A DNA stretch of 64,000 nucleotides from Roseovarius sp. (GCA_021775255.1 JAJFIA010000004.1:1-64000), one strand, 5' to 3'; numbered from the stretch's first letter, positions 36,168 to 44,011 are shown. Program-made: numbers and translations. Notes: a model not told the origin generated them from the sequence alone.

Positions 36168-36405
36168 GCCCTCGTCCCGCTCTAGCGGGGATGTCCAGCA
36201 GCGCGCGCCATCTGGGGGGATGTCTGCTCGCCCGCGCGCCGGATCTTCAATTTCGATGAGGCGGGTGCCTGTATGAAACCTGACTTTGGAGTTTTTTAAG
36301 CGGGTTCTTTGTATCGACCCTTACTCCCGACCTCATCGTGTCTATAGTGATGGCATGAGTCTGAAGGCAAATCAAGGGAAAATTTGGTAAATCATGGAAC
36401 TTTGT

Positions 36406-36533
36406 ACCACATATCACACCAATACAATCGGTGCTCGTGCAATAAAGCACAGATATTGATCTTCATATGGTATATAGTTAAATAAAGCATACCACATATT
36501 GTGCCACCATCCCCAACAATGGAAACCACATAT
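36406..36533. repeat. Three ACCACATAT direct repeats in AT-rich segment
   Basis: Nine-base copies at 36406-36414, 36491-36499 and 36525-36533 in an otherwise repeat-poor, AT-rich stretch. Spacing is 85 and 34 bases. They may be binding sites for a regulator of the division cluster, or chance; the AT bias raises the chance level. Confidence 0.35.
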
Positions 36534-36662
36534 TTACAGATATTTTCTTGGATAAATTAGGCAAATTCAGGCAATATAGCCGCTGAAATGCTGGAACTCG
36601 GCACAAAATGCACCTGGTACCATACGCGCACCCGTTTGATTCGTGCCTGTCGCCCTACCGGC

Positions 36663-37172
36663 TCAGCTCCCGCTTTCCGGTGCCAGCCATTTATACATGA
36701 CGCGCGCATCAATCAGCCCCAGCCGGGGATGATCAAACACCTGTGGCAGCCTGCCAACGGTGTCATATCCCAACCTCTGCCACAGGCGGATTGCGCCATC
36801 ATTGCTTTCCAGCACGATATTGAATTGCATCGCCCGGTATCCCAGCGCCCGCGCCACATCTTGCGAATGCACGCACATCTTCGCGGCAATCCCCTGCCCG
36901 CGCGCGGCAGGGGCCACCATATAACCACAGTTGCACACATGCCCAGCCCCGCCGGCAAAATTGGGTTTGATGTAATAAGTACCCAGAATATCGCCGCCCG
37001 CTTCCGCCACATAGATGGCATGGGGCGCCTTCATCCATAAATCAAACGCCGCCTCACGCGATAAATCCCGATCAATCGCATAGGTCTCGCCCGCCCGTAT
37101 CACCGCACGCAGGATCGGCCAAATAGCCTCAAAATCCCCATCCTGCGCCAGCCGTATGCTGATCTCAGCCAT
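36663..37172 (-). CDS. GNAT-family N-acetyltransferase
   Basis: A 169-residue acetyltransferase. Motif A (GYMVAPAARGQGIAAKMC) and the following helix are clear near residues 93-110, and the asparagine-containing motif B IVLESNDGAIRLWQRLGY near 130-147. It resembles the phosphinothricin/amino acid acetyltransferase branch, but the substrate is unknown. Start ATG 37172 overlaps the end of acuI by 8 bases; an upstream start at 37187 is possible. The overlap suggests it belongs to the dmdA-acuI transcript. Confidence 0.85.
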   Translation of the reverse strand: MAEISIRLAQDGDFEAIWPILRAVIRAGETYAIDRDLSREAAFDLWMKAPHAIYVAEAGGDILGTYYIKPNFAGGAGHVCNCGYMVAPAARGQGIAAKMCVHSQDVARALGYRAMQFNIVLESNDGAIRLWQRLGYDTVGRLPQVFDHPRLGLIDARVMYKWLAPESGS

Positions 37173-38157
37173 TGACATCCACAACAACCCGGCCCCGGAC
37201 CTGCCCTTTCAGAATATCCCGGCCCAATCCGGGCAAATCCTCCAGCACCGCAGGCCGTATCATCGCCTCAAGCTTGTCCATCGGCAAATCGCCTGCAATC
37301 CGCTCCCAGGCCCGAACCCGGTTGTCAAAGGGCTGCATCACGCTATCAATGCCCAGCAGATTCACCCCGCGCAGCAAAAACGGAATCACCGTCGCAGGCA
37401 GGCCCGCACCCCCCGCCAGCCCCACGGCGGCAACGCTTGCGCCATATTTCATCTGCCCCAGCACCCGCGCCAGCATTGCACCTCCGACAGCATCAACACA
37501 TCCGGTCCAGGTTTCCGCCTCCAAGGGCCGCTTCACGGTCTCATTCAATTCTGCGCGGGCCACAATCTGCGTGGCCCCCAAAGATGTCAGATACTCCGCC
37601 GCCTCAGGCCGCCCGGTCACCGCGGCAACCTCATGCCCAAGACCCGCCAGAATGGCCGTGGCAACCGAGCCAACCCCGCCCGCAGCCCCGGTCACCAATA
37701 CCGGCCCATGCCCCGGCACCAGCCCATGATCCTCAAGCGCCATCACCGCCAGCATCGCAGTAAACCCGGCAGTGCCCACCGCCATTGCCTGCCGGGTGGT
37801 CATCCCGTCGGGCAGCGGCACCAGCCATTCGGCCTTCACCCGCGCCTTTTGCGCATAGCCGCCCCAATGGGCCTCACCCACGCGCCAGCCGGTCAGCACA
37901 ACCTTGTCGCCGGGCTTGTAGCGCGCATCGTCACTGGCCTCGACGGTGCCGGCAAAATCAATCCCCGGCACATGCGGATAATTGCGCACCAATCCGCCGC
38001 CCGGCCCGATGCACAGCCCGTCCTTGTAATTCACCGTCGAATATTCAACCGCCACGGTCACCTCGGCCTGCGGCAAATCCTCAAGCGCAAGCTCCTTCAC
38101 AGCCGCATGTGTCTTGCCGCTTTCCTCGTCCTTTTCCACAACCAGTGCCTTGAACAT
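37165..38157 (-). CDS. acuI: Acryloyl-CoA reductase (NADPH), AcuI
   Basis: A 330-residue medium-chain dehydrogenase/reductase without the structural zinc site, of the YhdH/AcuI branch. The NADPH motif VTGAAGGVGSVA is near residue 155, and the substrate segment YSTVNYKDGLCI near 40. AcuI reduces toxic acryloyl-CoA to propionyl-CoA during DMSP breakdown. It lies 98 bases after dmdA on the same strand, the classical marine roseobacter arrangement, which supports the call over a generic quinone reductase. Confidence 0.9.
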   Translation of the reverse strand: MFKALVVEKDEESGKTHAAVKELALEDLPQAEVTVAVEYSTVNYKDGLCIGPGGGLVRNYPHVPGIDFAGTVEASDDARYKPGDKVVLTGWRVGEAHWGGYAQKARVKAEWLVPLPDGMTTRQAMAVGTAGFTAMLAVMALEDHGLVPGHGPVLVTGAAGGVGSVATAILAGLGHEVAAVTGRPEAAEYLTSLGATQIVARAELNETVKRPLEAETWTGCVDAVGGAMLARVLGQMKYGASVAAVGLAGGAGLPATVIPFLLRGVNLLGIDSVMQPFDNRVRAWERIAGDLPMDKLEAMIRPAVLEDLPGLGRDILKGQVRGRVVVDVNG

Positions 38158-38175
38158 GCTAAATCTCCCTTATCT

Positions 38176-38201
38176 CTTTCATTTTTCCATAAATACTCCG
38201 G
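38176..38201 (-). repeat. Dispersed 3'-end element, copy 2
   Basis: On the minus strand CCGGAGTATTT is followed by a block ending GAAAAATGAAAG. It lies in the dmdA-acuI gap after two perfect palindromes. It matches the copy at 56440-56465 at 23 of 26 positions and that at 16084-16106 at 22 of 23. Confidence 0.65.
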
Positions 38202-38205
38202 GGGC

Positions 38206-38252
38206 TTGGGGGCTGGCCCCCAATTAACCTGAGTTTGGGGGCTAGCCCCCAA
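38206..38252. repeat. Pair of 18-base palindromes in dmdA-acuI gap
   Basis: TTGGGGGCTGGCCCCCAA (38206-38223) and TTGGGGGCTAGCCCCCAA (38235-38252) are near-identical; the second is a perfect palindrome and begins 3 bases after the dmdA stop. They could form GC-rich hairpins that end or process the message and so lower acuI expression relative to dmdA. Confidence 0.65.
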
Positions 38253-38255
38253 TTT

Positions 38256-39362
38256 TCACCCCCAGAATTCTTCCCTGACCACCGCCGCACGCCGGACCTG
38301 ATCCGGCGTCTCCACCTTCAGTTCCGTACCCGCATCCCAGTGATGACTATCCACCATGCCAATCGCCACATTGGTCTTGAAATCAGGCGACCACGCCGCA
38401 GATGTCACCTGCCCAACGCGCCTGCCACCGGCCATAACCGGCCAGGCGTGATCACACACCGGCACCGGCCCGCCGCCAATCTCAATCGCCCGGATCATCT
38501 GTTTGCTGCCCGCCTCAAGCTCCTCACGCATGGCGCGCCCGCCAAAACATTCCCCAAGCCGTTCGGCACTGACAAACTTGCCCAGCCCGCATTCCAGCAC
38601 CGTGTTTTCATTGGTCATGTCATTGCCATAAGACAGCAATCCGCCTTCGATCCGCTCAATCAGATTGGGGCACCCGGCGCGCACATCAAAGGGTTTTCCC
38701 GCCTCCATCAATATATGCCACAGACCCATGCCATGCACGCTACCCTCAAGATAAATCTCAAACCCGCCCTGTTTGGAATAGCCCGAGCGTGCAATCAGCA
38801 TCTCACGGCCCTGAACGTCAAACCGGCCACAGCCAAAGGGCCGCAACGCGCGCACGCCGTCGCCAAACACCGCCGCCATCAGATCATCCGATTTAGGCCC
38901 CTGAATACCAAGCGGCGATACATCCGGCTCACATACCTCGACGTTAAAATCATTGCAGGCCGCAATCGCCTTGACCCACATCAGAAGATCACTGTCGGCA
39001 ATGGATATCCAATAGGTATCCGCCGCCGCCTGCACCAGAACCGGATCGTTCAGCATGCCGCCATTCTGATCCGTTACCGGGATATAAAGGCAGCGGCTTT
39101 CACTGATCATACTCAGATCCCTCGGGGTCAACAGCCCGATCAGCCGCCGCGCATCGGGGCCTTTCACCTGCACCTGCCGCTCACAGGCCACATCCCAGAT
39201 CTGCACCGCTGATTTCAGATGGTGATAATCCTCTTCGATGCTGGCAAAAGTGGTTGGCAGCAACATGCGGTTATAAACCGTATAGGCTTTAACCCCCGCC
39301 GCCACGACGCCCTGAGTGAACGGCGTATGACGCACCCGGCGTGATGCAAATATTTCCGCCAT
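38256..39362 (-). CDS. dmdA: Dimethylsulfoniopropionate (DMSP) demethylase DmdA
   Basis: A 368-residue protein of the GcvT/aminomethyltransferase fold that moves a methyl group from DMSP to tetrahydrofolate, giving methylmercaptopropionate. The N-terminal segments KAYTVYNRMLLPTTFAS and EDYHHLKSAVQIWDVACERQ are characteristic of DmdA rather than GcvT. The start ATG 39362 gives the usual length of about 370; the longer frame to 39566 lies inside DUF1326. acuI downstream and a GntR gene nearby match known dmdA loci. It begins 13 bases after the DUF1326 stop, so it is probably read in the same message. Confidence 0.9.
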   Translation of the reverse strand: MAEIFASRRVRHTPFTQGVVAAGVKAYTVYNRMLLPTTFASIEEDYHHLKSAVQIWDVACERQVQVKGPDARRLIGLLTPRDLSMISESRCLYIPVTDQNGGMLNDPVLVQAAADTYWISIADSDLLMWVKAIAACNDFNVEVCEPDVSPLGIQGPKSDDLMAAVFGDGVRALRPFGCGRFDVQGREMLIARSGYSKQGGFEIYLEGSVHGMGLWHILMEAGKPFDVRAGCPNLIERIEGGLLSYGNDMTNENTVLECGLGKFVSAERLGECFGGRAMREELEAGSKQMIRAIEIGGGPVPVCDHAWPVMAGGRRVGQVTSAAWSPDFKTNVAIGMVDSHHWDAGTELKVETPDQVRRAAVVREEFWG

Positions 39363-39375
39363 CAGGCCGCCCTTT

Positions 39376-40059
39376 TCAATTTGGTCCGTGCCAGTCGATC
39401 TGGCAAATCTCGGCCGATTTCCCGTCAAAATCCCAGACCCGGCCAAAGGCGCGCACCTTGCCTTTGCCCGCCCTGGCCACAGTAATATCCGGCCCCATCC
39501 AGTATTCGGTATTGGTGACAACAATATCCTCGCCACCCTTGCCCGGCACCGGCGTAATCTCACCATTGATCTTGCGCCCCACCATCAGACGCCGGGTCTT
39601 GCCCTCGGTCTCATAGGAAATCGGCGCGCGCTCAGCCCCCAGAAATTCGCTGACCAGCACCTTGAAAAGCCCCGTCGTGCCGCGCGCCTTGCCGCTCATA
39701 ATGTCAATCAACCCAAGATAGGCCTCATTGCTGGCGCGCTCATCAATATAAGCGGCGGCTTTCCAGTTGCCCCGCCCCATCCGGCCGGGTATTTCCAGCA
39801 ACAGGCCCACATTCAGCCCCGACAGATCCGCGTCGCCGTAAAATCCTTTGTCAATCCGGATCCCGGCCCAGCCCATGCAGGTGCCTTCCGTCGGTGGATG
39901 ATCGCCAAGGCTGATCACGCAGGGGCAAAACACCGTGCAGTTACAGTTCAGGATCAACTCGCCTTTCATTTCCCACGGGATCGTCCCATGGCCCGATTTA
40001 GGCGCTCCCGGCATCCGGTTATCTATCGGTGCCGCCGTATCCAGTTTATCTCCCGCCAT
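39376..40059 (-). CDS. DUF1326 cysteine-motif protein
   Basis: A 227-residue soluble protein of the DUF1326 family. The hallmark cysteine cluster CNCTVFCPC is at residues 39-47, followed by a beta-rich domain. The cysteines suggest metal or thiol chemistry, but no activity is established. It nearly always pairs with a DUF2182 membrane protein, as here (27-base gap), and in this window sits directly ahead of dmdA. Confidence 0.88.
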   Translation of the reverse strand: MAGDKLDTAAPIDNRMPGAPKSGHGTIPWEMKGELILNCNCTVFCPCVISLGDHPPTEGTCMGWAGIRIDKGFYGDADLSGLNVGLLLEIPGRMGRGNWKAAAYIDERASNEAYLGLIDIMSGKARGTTGLFKVLVSEFLGAERAPISYETEGKTRRLMVGRKINGEITPVPGKGGEDIVVTNTEYWMGPDITVARAGKGKVRAFGRVWDFDGKSAEICQIDWHGPN

Positions 40060-40086
40060 CTTTGGCCTCCCTTTTTCAATATCTCA

Positions 40087-40848
40087 TCAAACCAGCGCAC
40101 CAAGCGCCATCCACGCCCCTGCCGCCAGCAATGCAAATCCCAAAGGCCGCGTCAGAACCCGGCCAACCTCAGGCAATTTCTCGGTCACCATGATCACCGT
40201 CGCCAGCCCCATGAAGGCAATATTCATCACCCCGCCGACAAACGCCAAAAGCATCAGCGCCCAGCAACAGCCCAAACAGACCAGCCCAAGACGCAGCCCA
40301 TTGCGCCACGGGCCCTCATTCCAATGGGCCATGAAAAACGTAAGTGGCGCGCGGCATTTTGCCAGGCAGGCTTCTTTCAGCGGGCTGAACTGATACACCC
40401 CCGCCAGCCCCAAAAGCCCGGCCGATAGCAGCGCTGAGCGGCTATCGCCAAACGCGCTTAGCAGATCAGCCCGGTAAAGCCCCATCTGCAGCCCCGCCGC
40501 CAATACCGAAAAGCCCAGCCATACCACCAGATAAGCAGATACCAACACGCCCATGCGCGTTTGCCCGCTATGGCTCAGATCGTCATAGGTGGCAAAAGCA
40601 GGCAGCGCCGTAGGGGCCATCATCGCCGCAGACATCAGTGCCCACATCGCAATAACGCGCAAAAATCCCGCCGCATCCGGCGTTACCCGACACAGGCTGG
40701 CAATGAAATCACCGCCATAAATCCGCCCGGCAGTGCGCAAATCCGCGGGCAAGGCCATGGCATATAACAGCCCCCACGCCAGAATAATCAGCGCAAACAG
40801 CAACAGCCAATGCATGCCTGTCATCATTCTGATCCGCGTGAAAATCAT
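40087..40848 (-). CDS. DUF2182 integral membrane protein, predicted metal-binding
   Basis: A 253-residue membrane protein with about seven hydrophobic helices (MHWLLLFALIILAWGLLYAM first). Conserved polar sites inside the membrane part include AMMAPTALPAF, the CLAKCRAPL pair and GLVCLGCCWALM. The family is described as predicted metal-binding. It forms a pair with DUF1326, probably a membrane anchor or transporter for it. It is the first gene of the leftward operon and diverges from the GntR gene with only 60 bases between. Confidence 0.85.
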   Translation of the reverse strand: MIFTRIRMMTGMHWLLLFALIILAWGLLYAMALPADLRTAGRIYGGDFIASLCRVTPDAAGFLRVIAMWALMSAAMMAPTALPAFATYDDLSHSGQTRMGVLVSAYLVVWLGFSVLAAGLQMGLYRADLLSAFGDSRSALLSAGLLGLAGVYQFSPLKEACLAKCRAPLTFFMAHWNEGPWRNGLRLGLVCLGCCWALMLLAFVGGVMNIAFMGLATVIMVTEKLPEVGRVLTRPLGFALLAAGAWMALGALV

Positions 40849-40871
40849 TTAACCCTCGTGTGAGTCGGTGC

Positions 40872-40900
40872 TTGCTTTTAAAATGTCAGACATTTAAATG
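40872..40900 (+). promoter_or_regulatory. Putative promoter of GntR gene (leaderless transcript)
   Basis: TTGCTT (40872-40877), 17 bases, TAAATG (40895-40900). The expected start of transcription, 7-9 bases on, falls at or next to the ATG at 40909. No Shine-Dalgarno sequence is present. A leaderless message is inferred. Confidence 0.45.
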
Positions 40901-40908
40901 TAAGACAA
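40883..40908. promoter_or_regulatory. Two FadR/GntR-type operators
   Basis: ATGTCAGACAT (40883-40893) and ATGTAAGACAA (40898-40908) each contain the FadR-subfamily operator core GTM-N-KAC (GTCAGAC and GTAAGAC). Centres are 15 bases apart. One lies in the spacer and one between -10 and the ATG of the GntR gene, so binding should block that promoter and probably the leftward one too. Confidence 0.65.
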
Positions 40909-41646
40909 ATGAAAATTGACCCGGATAATAAAACCGATCTTTCGGCGCAGATTGCGGCGGCCATCCGCGATGCCATCATCTCGGGCGCGCTGATCGTTGA
41001 TGAGCGCCTGCCCTCCGAGGCCGAGCTATCCGAGCAATTCAACGTCTCGCGCCCCACCGTGCGCGAGGCCTTGAAACGCCTCGCCGCGCAATCGCTGATC
41101 CGCACCCAGCGCGGCGCTTTTGGCGGCGCTTTCGTCAATCGCCTCAGCTACCCCGAGGCTTACGGCCAGCAGATCACCACCTCAACCCTGCTCCTGAGCA
41201 TGAATTCTGTCAGTTTCGATGTCGCCTGCGAGGCCCGATATGCGCTGGAACGTGCATGTGCGCCGCTCTCGGCCCAGCGCCGCACGCCGGATCATCTGGC
41301 CACCATGCGCGCCGAAATTCACCGCCAGTCGCAGCCCGGCCTCAGCGATGTCGCCTTCTGTGCCTCAGATGTCACTTTTCACCGCGCTTTGGTCGATGGC
41401 GCCGACAATCCGGTGCTCAGTTACCAGCTCGCAGGCGCGGTTGAAGCGATGCAGCCTTTGATGAACATGATCACCTTTACAGCGCGGTCGCGCGAAAAAA
41501 TCGTTGGCCTGCACAGCCGCATCACCGACGCGCTTGAGGCCCAGGATGCCGATGCGGCCGATGCCGCCTTGGTTGATCTGGAATCCTACACGCTGCATTT
41601 GGGCCGCGATGTCATGGCCGCGCGGGTAAAGGCCCACGCGAAATAG
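40909..41646 (+). CDS. GntR/FadR-type regulator, likely DMSP-responsive
   Basis: A 245-residue regulator: winged helix-turn-helix at residues 8-75 (DERLPSEAELSEQFNVSRPT, then REALKRLAAQSLI) and a helical FCD ligand domain with histidines in FHRAL and GLHSRI. It diverges from the DUF2182-DUF1326-dmdA-acuI genes. In roseobacters a GntR-type gene (DmdR) next to dmdA represses it until a DMSP breakdown product is present; the same role is likely here. Two operator sequences overlap its promoter, so autorepression is expected. Translation may be leaderless. Confidence 0.85.
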   Translation: MKIDPDNKTDLSAQIAAAIRDAIISGALIVDERLPSEAELSEQFNVSRPTVREALKRLAAQSLIRTQRGAFGGAFVNRLSYPEAYGQQITTSTLLLSMNSVSFDVACEARYALERACAPLSAQRRTPDHLATMRAEIHRQSQPGLSDVAFCASDVTFHRALVDGADNPVLSYQLAGAVEAMQPLMNMITFTARSREKIVGLHSRITDALEAQDADAADAALVDLESYTLHLGRDVMAARVKAHAK

Positions 41647-41669
41647 CAACCAAACAGGAAAGAAGGCAT

Positions 41670-42062
41670 ATGGGCGGTCAAACAAATTTGGATGCCTTAC
41701 TGCGCACCATGTCGGCAAATCTGATCGACGGATTATATGTGTTTGCAACCATTGCAGACGGGAAAATCCCCAAGGGCATCCGCCCGCGCATGTTGTTTCA
41801 GGAAGCTGAAGGCATGACGCTCATCCTTCTGAAAGATGAAGCCGAGGCTTGCGGCTTACCCTATGAATTCCCCAGCCGGATGATCACTTTGGAGGTGCAT
41901 TCCTCACTCGATGCTGTTGGCTTTCTGGCCCGCATAACAACCGCGCTTGCCAGGCATGAGATGGGGGTAAACCCGGTGTCGGGCTTTTTCCATGATCACC
42001 TGTTTGTACCAGACGGCCGCGAATCCGAGGCCCTCGCGGTGCTCAAGGAGCTTGCCAGCTAA
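41670..42062 (+). CDS. ACT-domain protein (DUF2241-like)
   Basis: A 130-residue protein in two small ACT-like halves: residues 1-60 (DGLYVFATIADGKIPKGIRP, typical of the DUF2241 N-terminus) and 65-130 (MITLEVHSSLDAVGFLARIT, an ACT fold with a final HDHLFVPDGRESEALAVL). ACT domains bind amino acids; this family has no known catalytic partner. It begins 23 bases after the GntR gene, so it may be co-transcribed, and a link to DMSP control cannot be excluded. Confidence 0.8.
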   Translation: MGGQTNLDALLRTMSANLIDGLYVFATIADGKIPKGIRPRMLFQEAEGMTLILLKDEAEACGLPYEFPSRMITLEVHSSLDAVGFLARITTALARHEMGVNPVSGFFHDHLFVPDGRESEALAVLKELAS

Positions 42063-42131
42063 AGTATCCGTCTTGATAAAGTTGTGATTCACACTTGATC
42101 CTGAAATGCCCACAACATCAACAGGTTCCGC

Positions 42132-42174
42132 GCGTTTCGCCTCATTGTTGTGATCCAGCAACAAGGCGAAACGC
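42132..42174. repeat. Inverted repeat of the GCGTTTCGC type
   Basis: GCGTTTCGCC (42132-42141) pairs with GGCGAAACGC (42165-42174), and TTGTTG (42145-42150) with CAACAA (42159-42164), giving a 16-bp stem with a 3-base bulge and an 8-base loop. It lies 70 bases after the ACT gene and could end its transcript. The arms match 2055-2097. Confidence 0.6.
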
Positions 42175-42323
42175 TTAAAAACCCTGCCCCTCTAACCGTT
42201 CAATCTTTGCCCGGCGCAGATAATTTGTTGCGGCGGCGGGCAACCCGGCCAATGGTTGCCGAACTGCCTGTTCCGGTCGATAGTCAGCCCTGCCTGCACC
42301 TCATGACAAAGCCTGCCCGCGCC

Positions 42324-42761
42324 TTAGCTTTCTGGCCCGTTTGTCATTCTCAAGGCGATAAGCGCCGATTTGATGCCTGCCACCATCCCGCCCGGTGCGA
42401 AAGGGCCATAGCTGTTGGGGCCAACAATGAACGTGACATCAATCTGCCGCCCCGGCTTATCCTCGAATTCAAAGTGATAGAAATCCGTCTGCTGCTCCAA
42501 CGTGGCGGCAAGCACCTGACGCAGCCTTGCCTGGGTCATCGTACCGGCCCAATCGCGCCCCCAGCCCACCTGCACATCAATTCTTGCAAAGTCTCTGCCA
42601 TTTCTTCCCATTTCGGCAGCGGCAAGATTTTCTTTGGTAAGCCCCAGAGGTTTCAAATACGGCACATCATAATAGCTGCTGAAAATACTTATCGACACCG
42701 CTGGCGTTGCCAGAACGAGGATGATCAGAACTGCCCTTATTATACCGCCTTTTTTGTCCAT
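42324..42761 (-). CDS. Membrane-anchored protein of unknown function
   Basis: A 145-residue protein from ATG 42761: basic start MDKKGG, one membrane helix (IIRAVLIILVLATPAVSISIF, residues 7-27), then an extracytoplasmic domain of about 115 residues with a beta-rich end (DFYHFEFEDKPGRQIDVTFIVGP written in two strands). I do not recognise the family. The topology suggests a periplasmic domain anchored by its N-terminus. A longer frame from 42803 adds 14 polar residues. Flanks give no functional hint. Confidence 0.55.
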   Translation of the reverse strand: MDKKGGIIRAVLIILVLATPAVSISIFSSYYDVPYLKPLGLTKENLAAAEMGRNGRDFARIDVQVGWGRDWAGTMTQARLRQVLAATLEQQTDFYHFEFEDKPGRQIDVTFIVGPNSYGPFAPGGMVAGIKSALIALRMTNGPES

Positions 42762-42925
42762 CTTTGCTTCATCACTTGCATCACCTGTCAACCTGTCTGG
42801 CATAGAAGGCCTGAAATTTGGTTAACAGGAAACCGCTTGTGCATTTCATCCCTATCCGCCTGAGATGGAAATCATGCCCGTCGCGCCAGATCGGCCGGAT
42901 GTGCAACCGGCTGTCTCACTGCCAT

Positions 42926-43273
42926 TCATTTGCCTGCAGGAAGCACGTATTCCTGCCCCCAACTGATCAGCTCATCAAGCACCGGCCCCAATGTGCGCCC
43001 CTTGTCCGTCAGGGAATATTCCACCCGCGGCGGCACCTCGGCATAGACCTCGCGGTGCACCAGCCCATCGGCTTCCAGCTCGCGCAACTGCCGGGTCAGA
43101 CTGCGCGGCGTGACCTGCTGCAACAGCCGGTGCAGCTCGTTAAAACGCCTGGTTCGCTCGCTGAGGCGAAACAGGATAACCCCCTTCCACTTGCCGCCAA
43201 TCAGATCAAGCGTCGCCTCCATCGGGCAATTATAAAGATGCGATGCGTCATGCCGTTGCTTGCGTCCTGCCAT
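42926..43273 (-). CDS. HxlR-family winged-helix regulator
   Basis: A 115-residue regulator. It has the HxlR hallmark: NCPMEATLDLIGGKWKGVIL near residues 14-33, FNELHRLLQQVTPRSLTRQL near 47-66 (recognition helix), and VPPRVEYSLTDKGRTL near 81-96. HxlR proteins often sense reactive small molecules through a single N-terminal cysteine, and C15 is present here. It diverges from a MAPEG gene, its likely target, with a palindrome between the two. Confidence 0.88.
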   Translation of the reverse strand: MAGRKQRHDASHLYNCPMEATLDLIGGKWKGVILFRLSERTRRFNELHRLLQQVTPRSLTRQLRELEADGLVHREVYAEVPPRVEYSLTDKGRTLGPVLDELISWGQEYVLPAGK

Positions 43274-43289
43274 TACTATCCCTTTTGTC

Positions 43290-43314
43290 AGTATGTGCTT
43301 AATTTGTGCATACT
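43290..43314. promoter_or_regulatory. Palindromic site between HxlR and MAPEG genes
   Basis: AGTATG (43290-43295) and CATACT (43309-43314) form a dyad with a 13-base centre (TGCTTAATTTGTG). It lies in the shared 96-base control region. A dimeric HxlR regulator is the obvious candidate to bind it. Confidence 0.5.
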
Positions 43315-43369
43315 AGCATGATTGTCAGGATTGTCCTATGGCTCACCCGTCAAAAACAGGAGATCAACC

Positions 43370-43780
43370 ATGACACTCGACCAAACCCCCGAACTTTTCT
43401 GGCTTGCCGCCGTTACCGCCCTCACCGGTGTCTTGTGGATGCCCCATATCCTGCAACTGATTGTGCAGATGGGCCTGTTCAAAGCCATGCAGGAGCCAAC
43501 AGGCATTCATCCGCATGATGCTGAATGGCCACACCGCGCCACCCGTGCGCAATATAATGCCATTGAAAACCTTGCGGTGTTTGCGCCACTGGCCCTGCTG
43601 ATTGCCCTACAGGGCCTTGGGGATGGCCTCACGGCGCTTGCGGCCATGGTGTTTTTCTGGGCCCGGCTGGTGCATTTCATCGTCTATGTGCTGAAACTGT
43701 CCTATATCCGCACCACCGCGTTTCTGGTGGGCTTTGCCTGTCAGGCGGTGCTGGCGCTGCGGCTGTTTGGCCTGCTCTGA
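43370..43780 (+). CDS. MAPEG-family membrane protein
   Basis: A 136-residue protein with four membrane helices, of the MAPEG superfamily (glutathione-linked membrane enzymes of eicosanoid and detoxification type). Motifs: ATRAQYNAIENLAVFAPLAL near residues 60-79 and ARLVHFIVYVLKLSYIRTTA near 100-119. The start at 43370 has AGGAGA upstream. Bacterial members are poorly known; with an HxlR regulator opposite, a role against electrophiles is plausible but inferred. Confidence 0.85.
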   Translation: MTLDQTPELFWLAAVTALTGVLWMPHILQLIVQMGLFKAMQEPTGIHPHDAEWPHRATRAQYNAIENLAVFAPLALLIALQGLGDGLTALAAMVFFWARLVHFIVYVLKLSYIRTTAFLVGFACQAVLALRLFGLL

Positions 43781-43783
43781 GCC

Positions 43784-44011
43784 TCACTCATCTTCAGGGG
43801 CGTCCGGATCAGGCTGACCGATGCCCCTGAATACAAATCTGAACGGCACTATCCATAGAATTCCCAGCCCCACATAGACCAGCAATTCCGCCCAGAACGG
43901 CGGCCGCTCCAGCAGGTTGAGAATTGTCACCACCGCCACGATATAGGCGGGCATCCCAACCAGCAGGATGATCAGCGCCCAGCGGCGGCGGGCCTTGTAA
44001 CTCAAGCCCAT
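43784..44011 (-). CDS. DUF2842 small membrane protein
   Basis: A 75-residue protein with two helices (WALIILLVGMPAYIVAVVTIL and FWAELLVYVGLGILWIVPF), a basic start and an acidic end (PDPDAPEDE). It fits the alphaproteobacterial DUF2842 family, of unknown function. I take ATG 44011, which avoids overlap with purA; the frame opens at 44032. It is probably read after purA. Its stop is 3 bases from that of the MAPEG gene on the other strand. Confidence 0.8.
   Translation of the reverse strand: MGLSYKARRRWALIILLVGMPAYIVAVVTILNLLERPPFWAELLVYVGLGILWIVPFRFVFRGIGQPDPDAPEDE

Larger units (their letters stand above)
36085..36662. other. Long regulatory gap upstream of mraZ
   Basis: This 578-base gap has two halves. 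The part near mraZ (36085-36300) is GC-rich with a stable hairpin (36134-36167). The far part (36340-36600) is clearly AT-rich and carries three copies of ACCACATAT at 36406, 36491 and 36525. It probably holds the dcw promoter or promoters. I find no convincing gene: the short frames crossing it have poor codon use. Confidence 0.6.

Noticed and set aside
36085-36360. MraZ binding boxes (G-rich direct repeats)
   Set aside because: Only loose GGG spacings were seen, not three regularly spaced copies, so I did not annotate them.
38256-39566. Longer dmdA frame, or annotation as glycine cleavage T protein
   Set aside because: The upstream extension lies inside DUF1326; the N-terminus, length and acuI neighbour fit DmdA rather than GcvT.
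42150-42863. Plus-strand frame of 237 codons across the region of the unknown membrane protein
   Set aside because: Composition is unlike a protein, it begins inside an inverted repeat, and the opposite strand encodes a better candidate with a membrane anchor.
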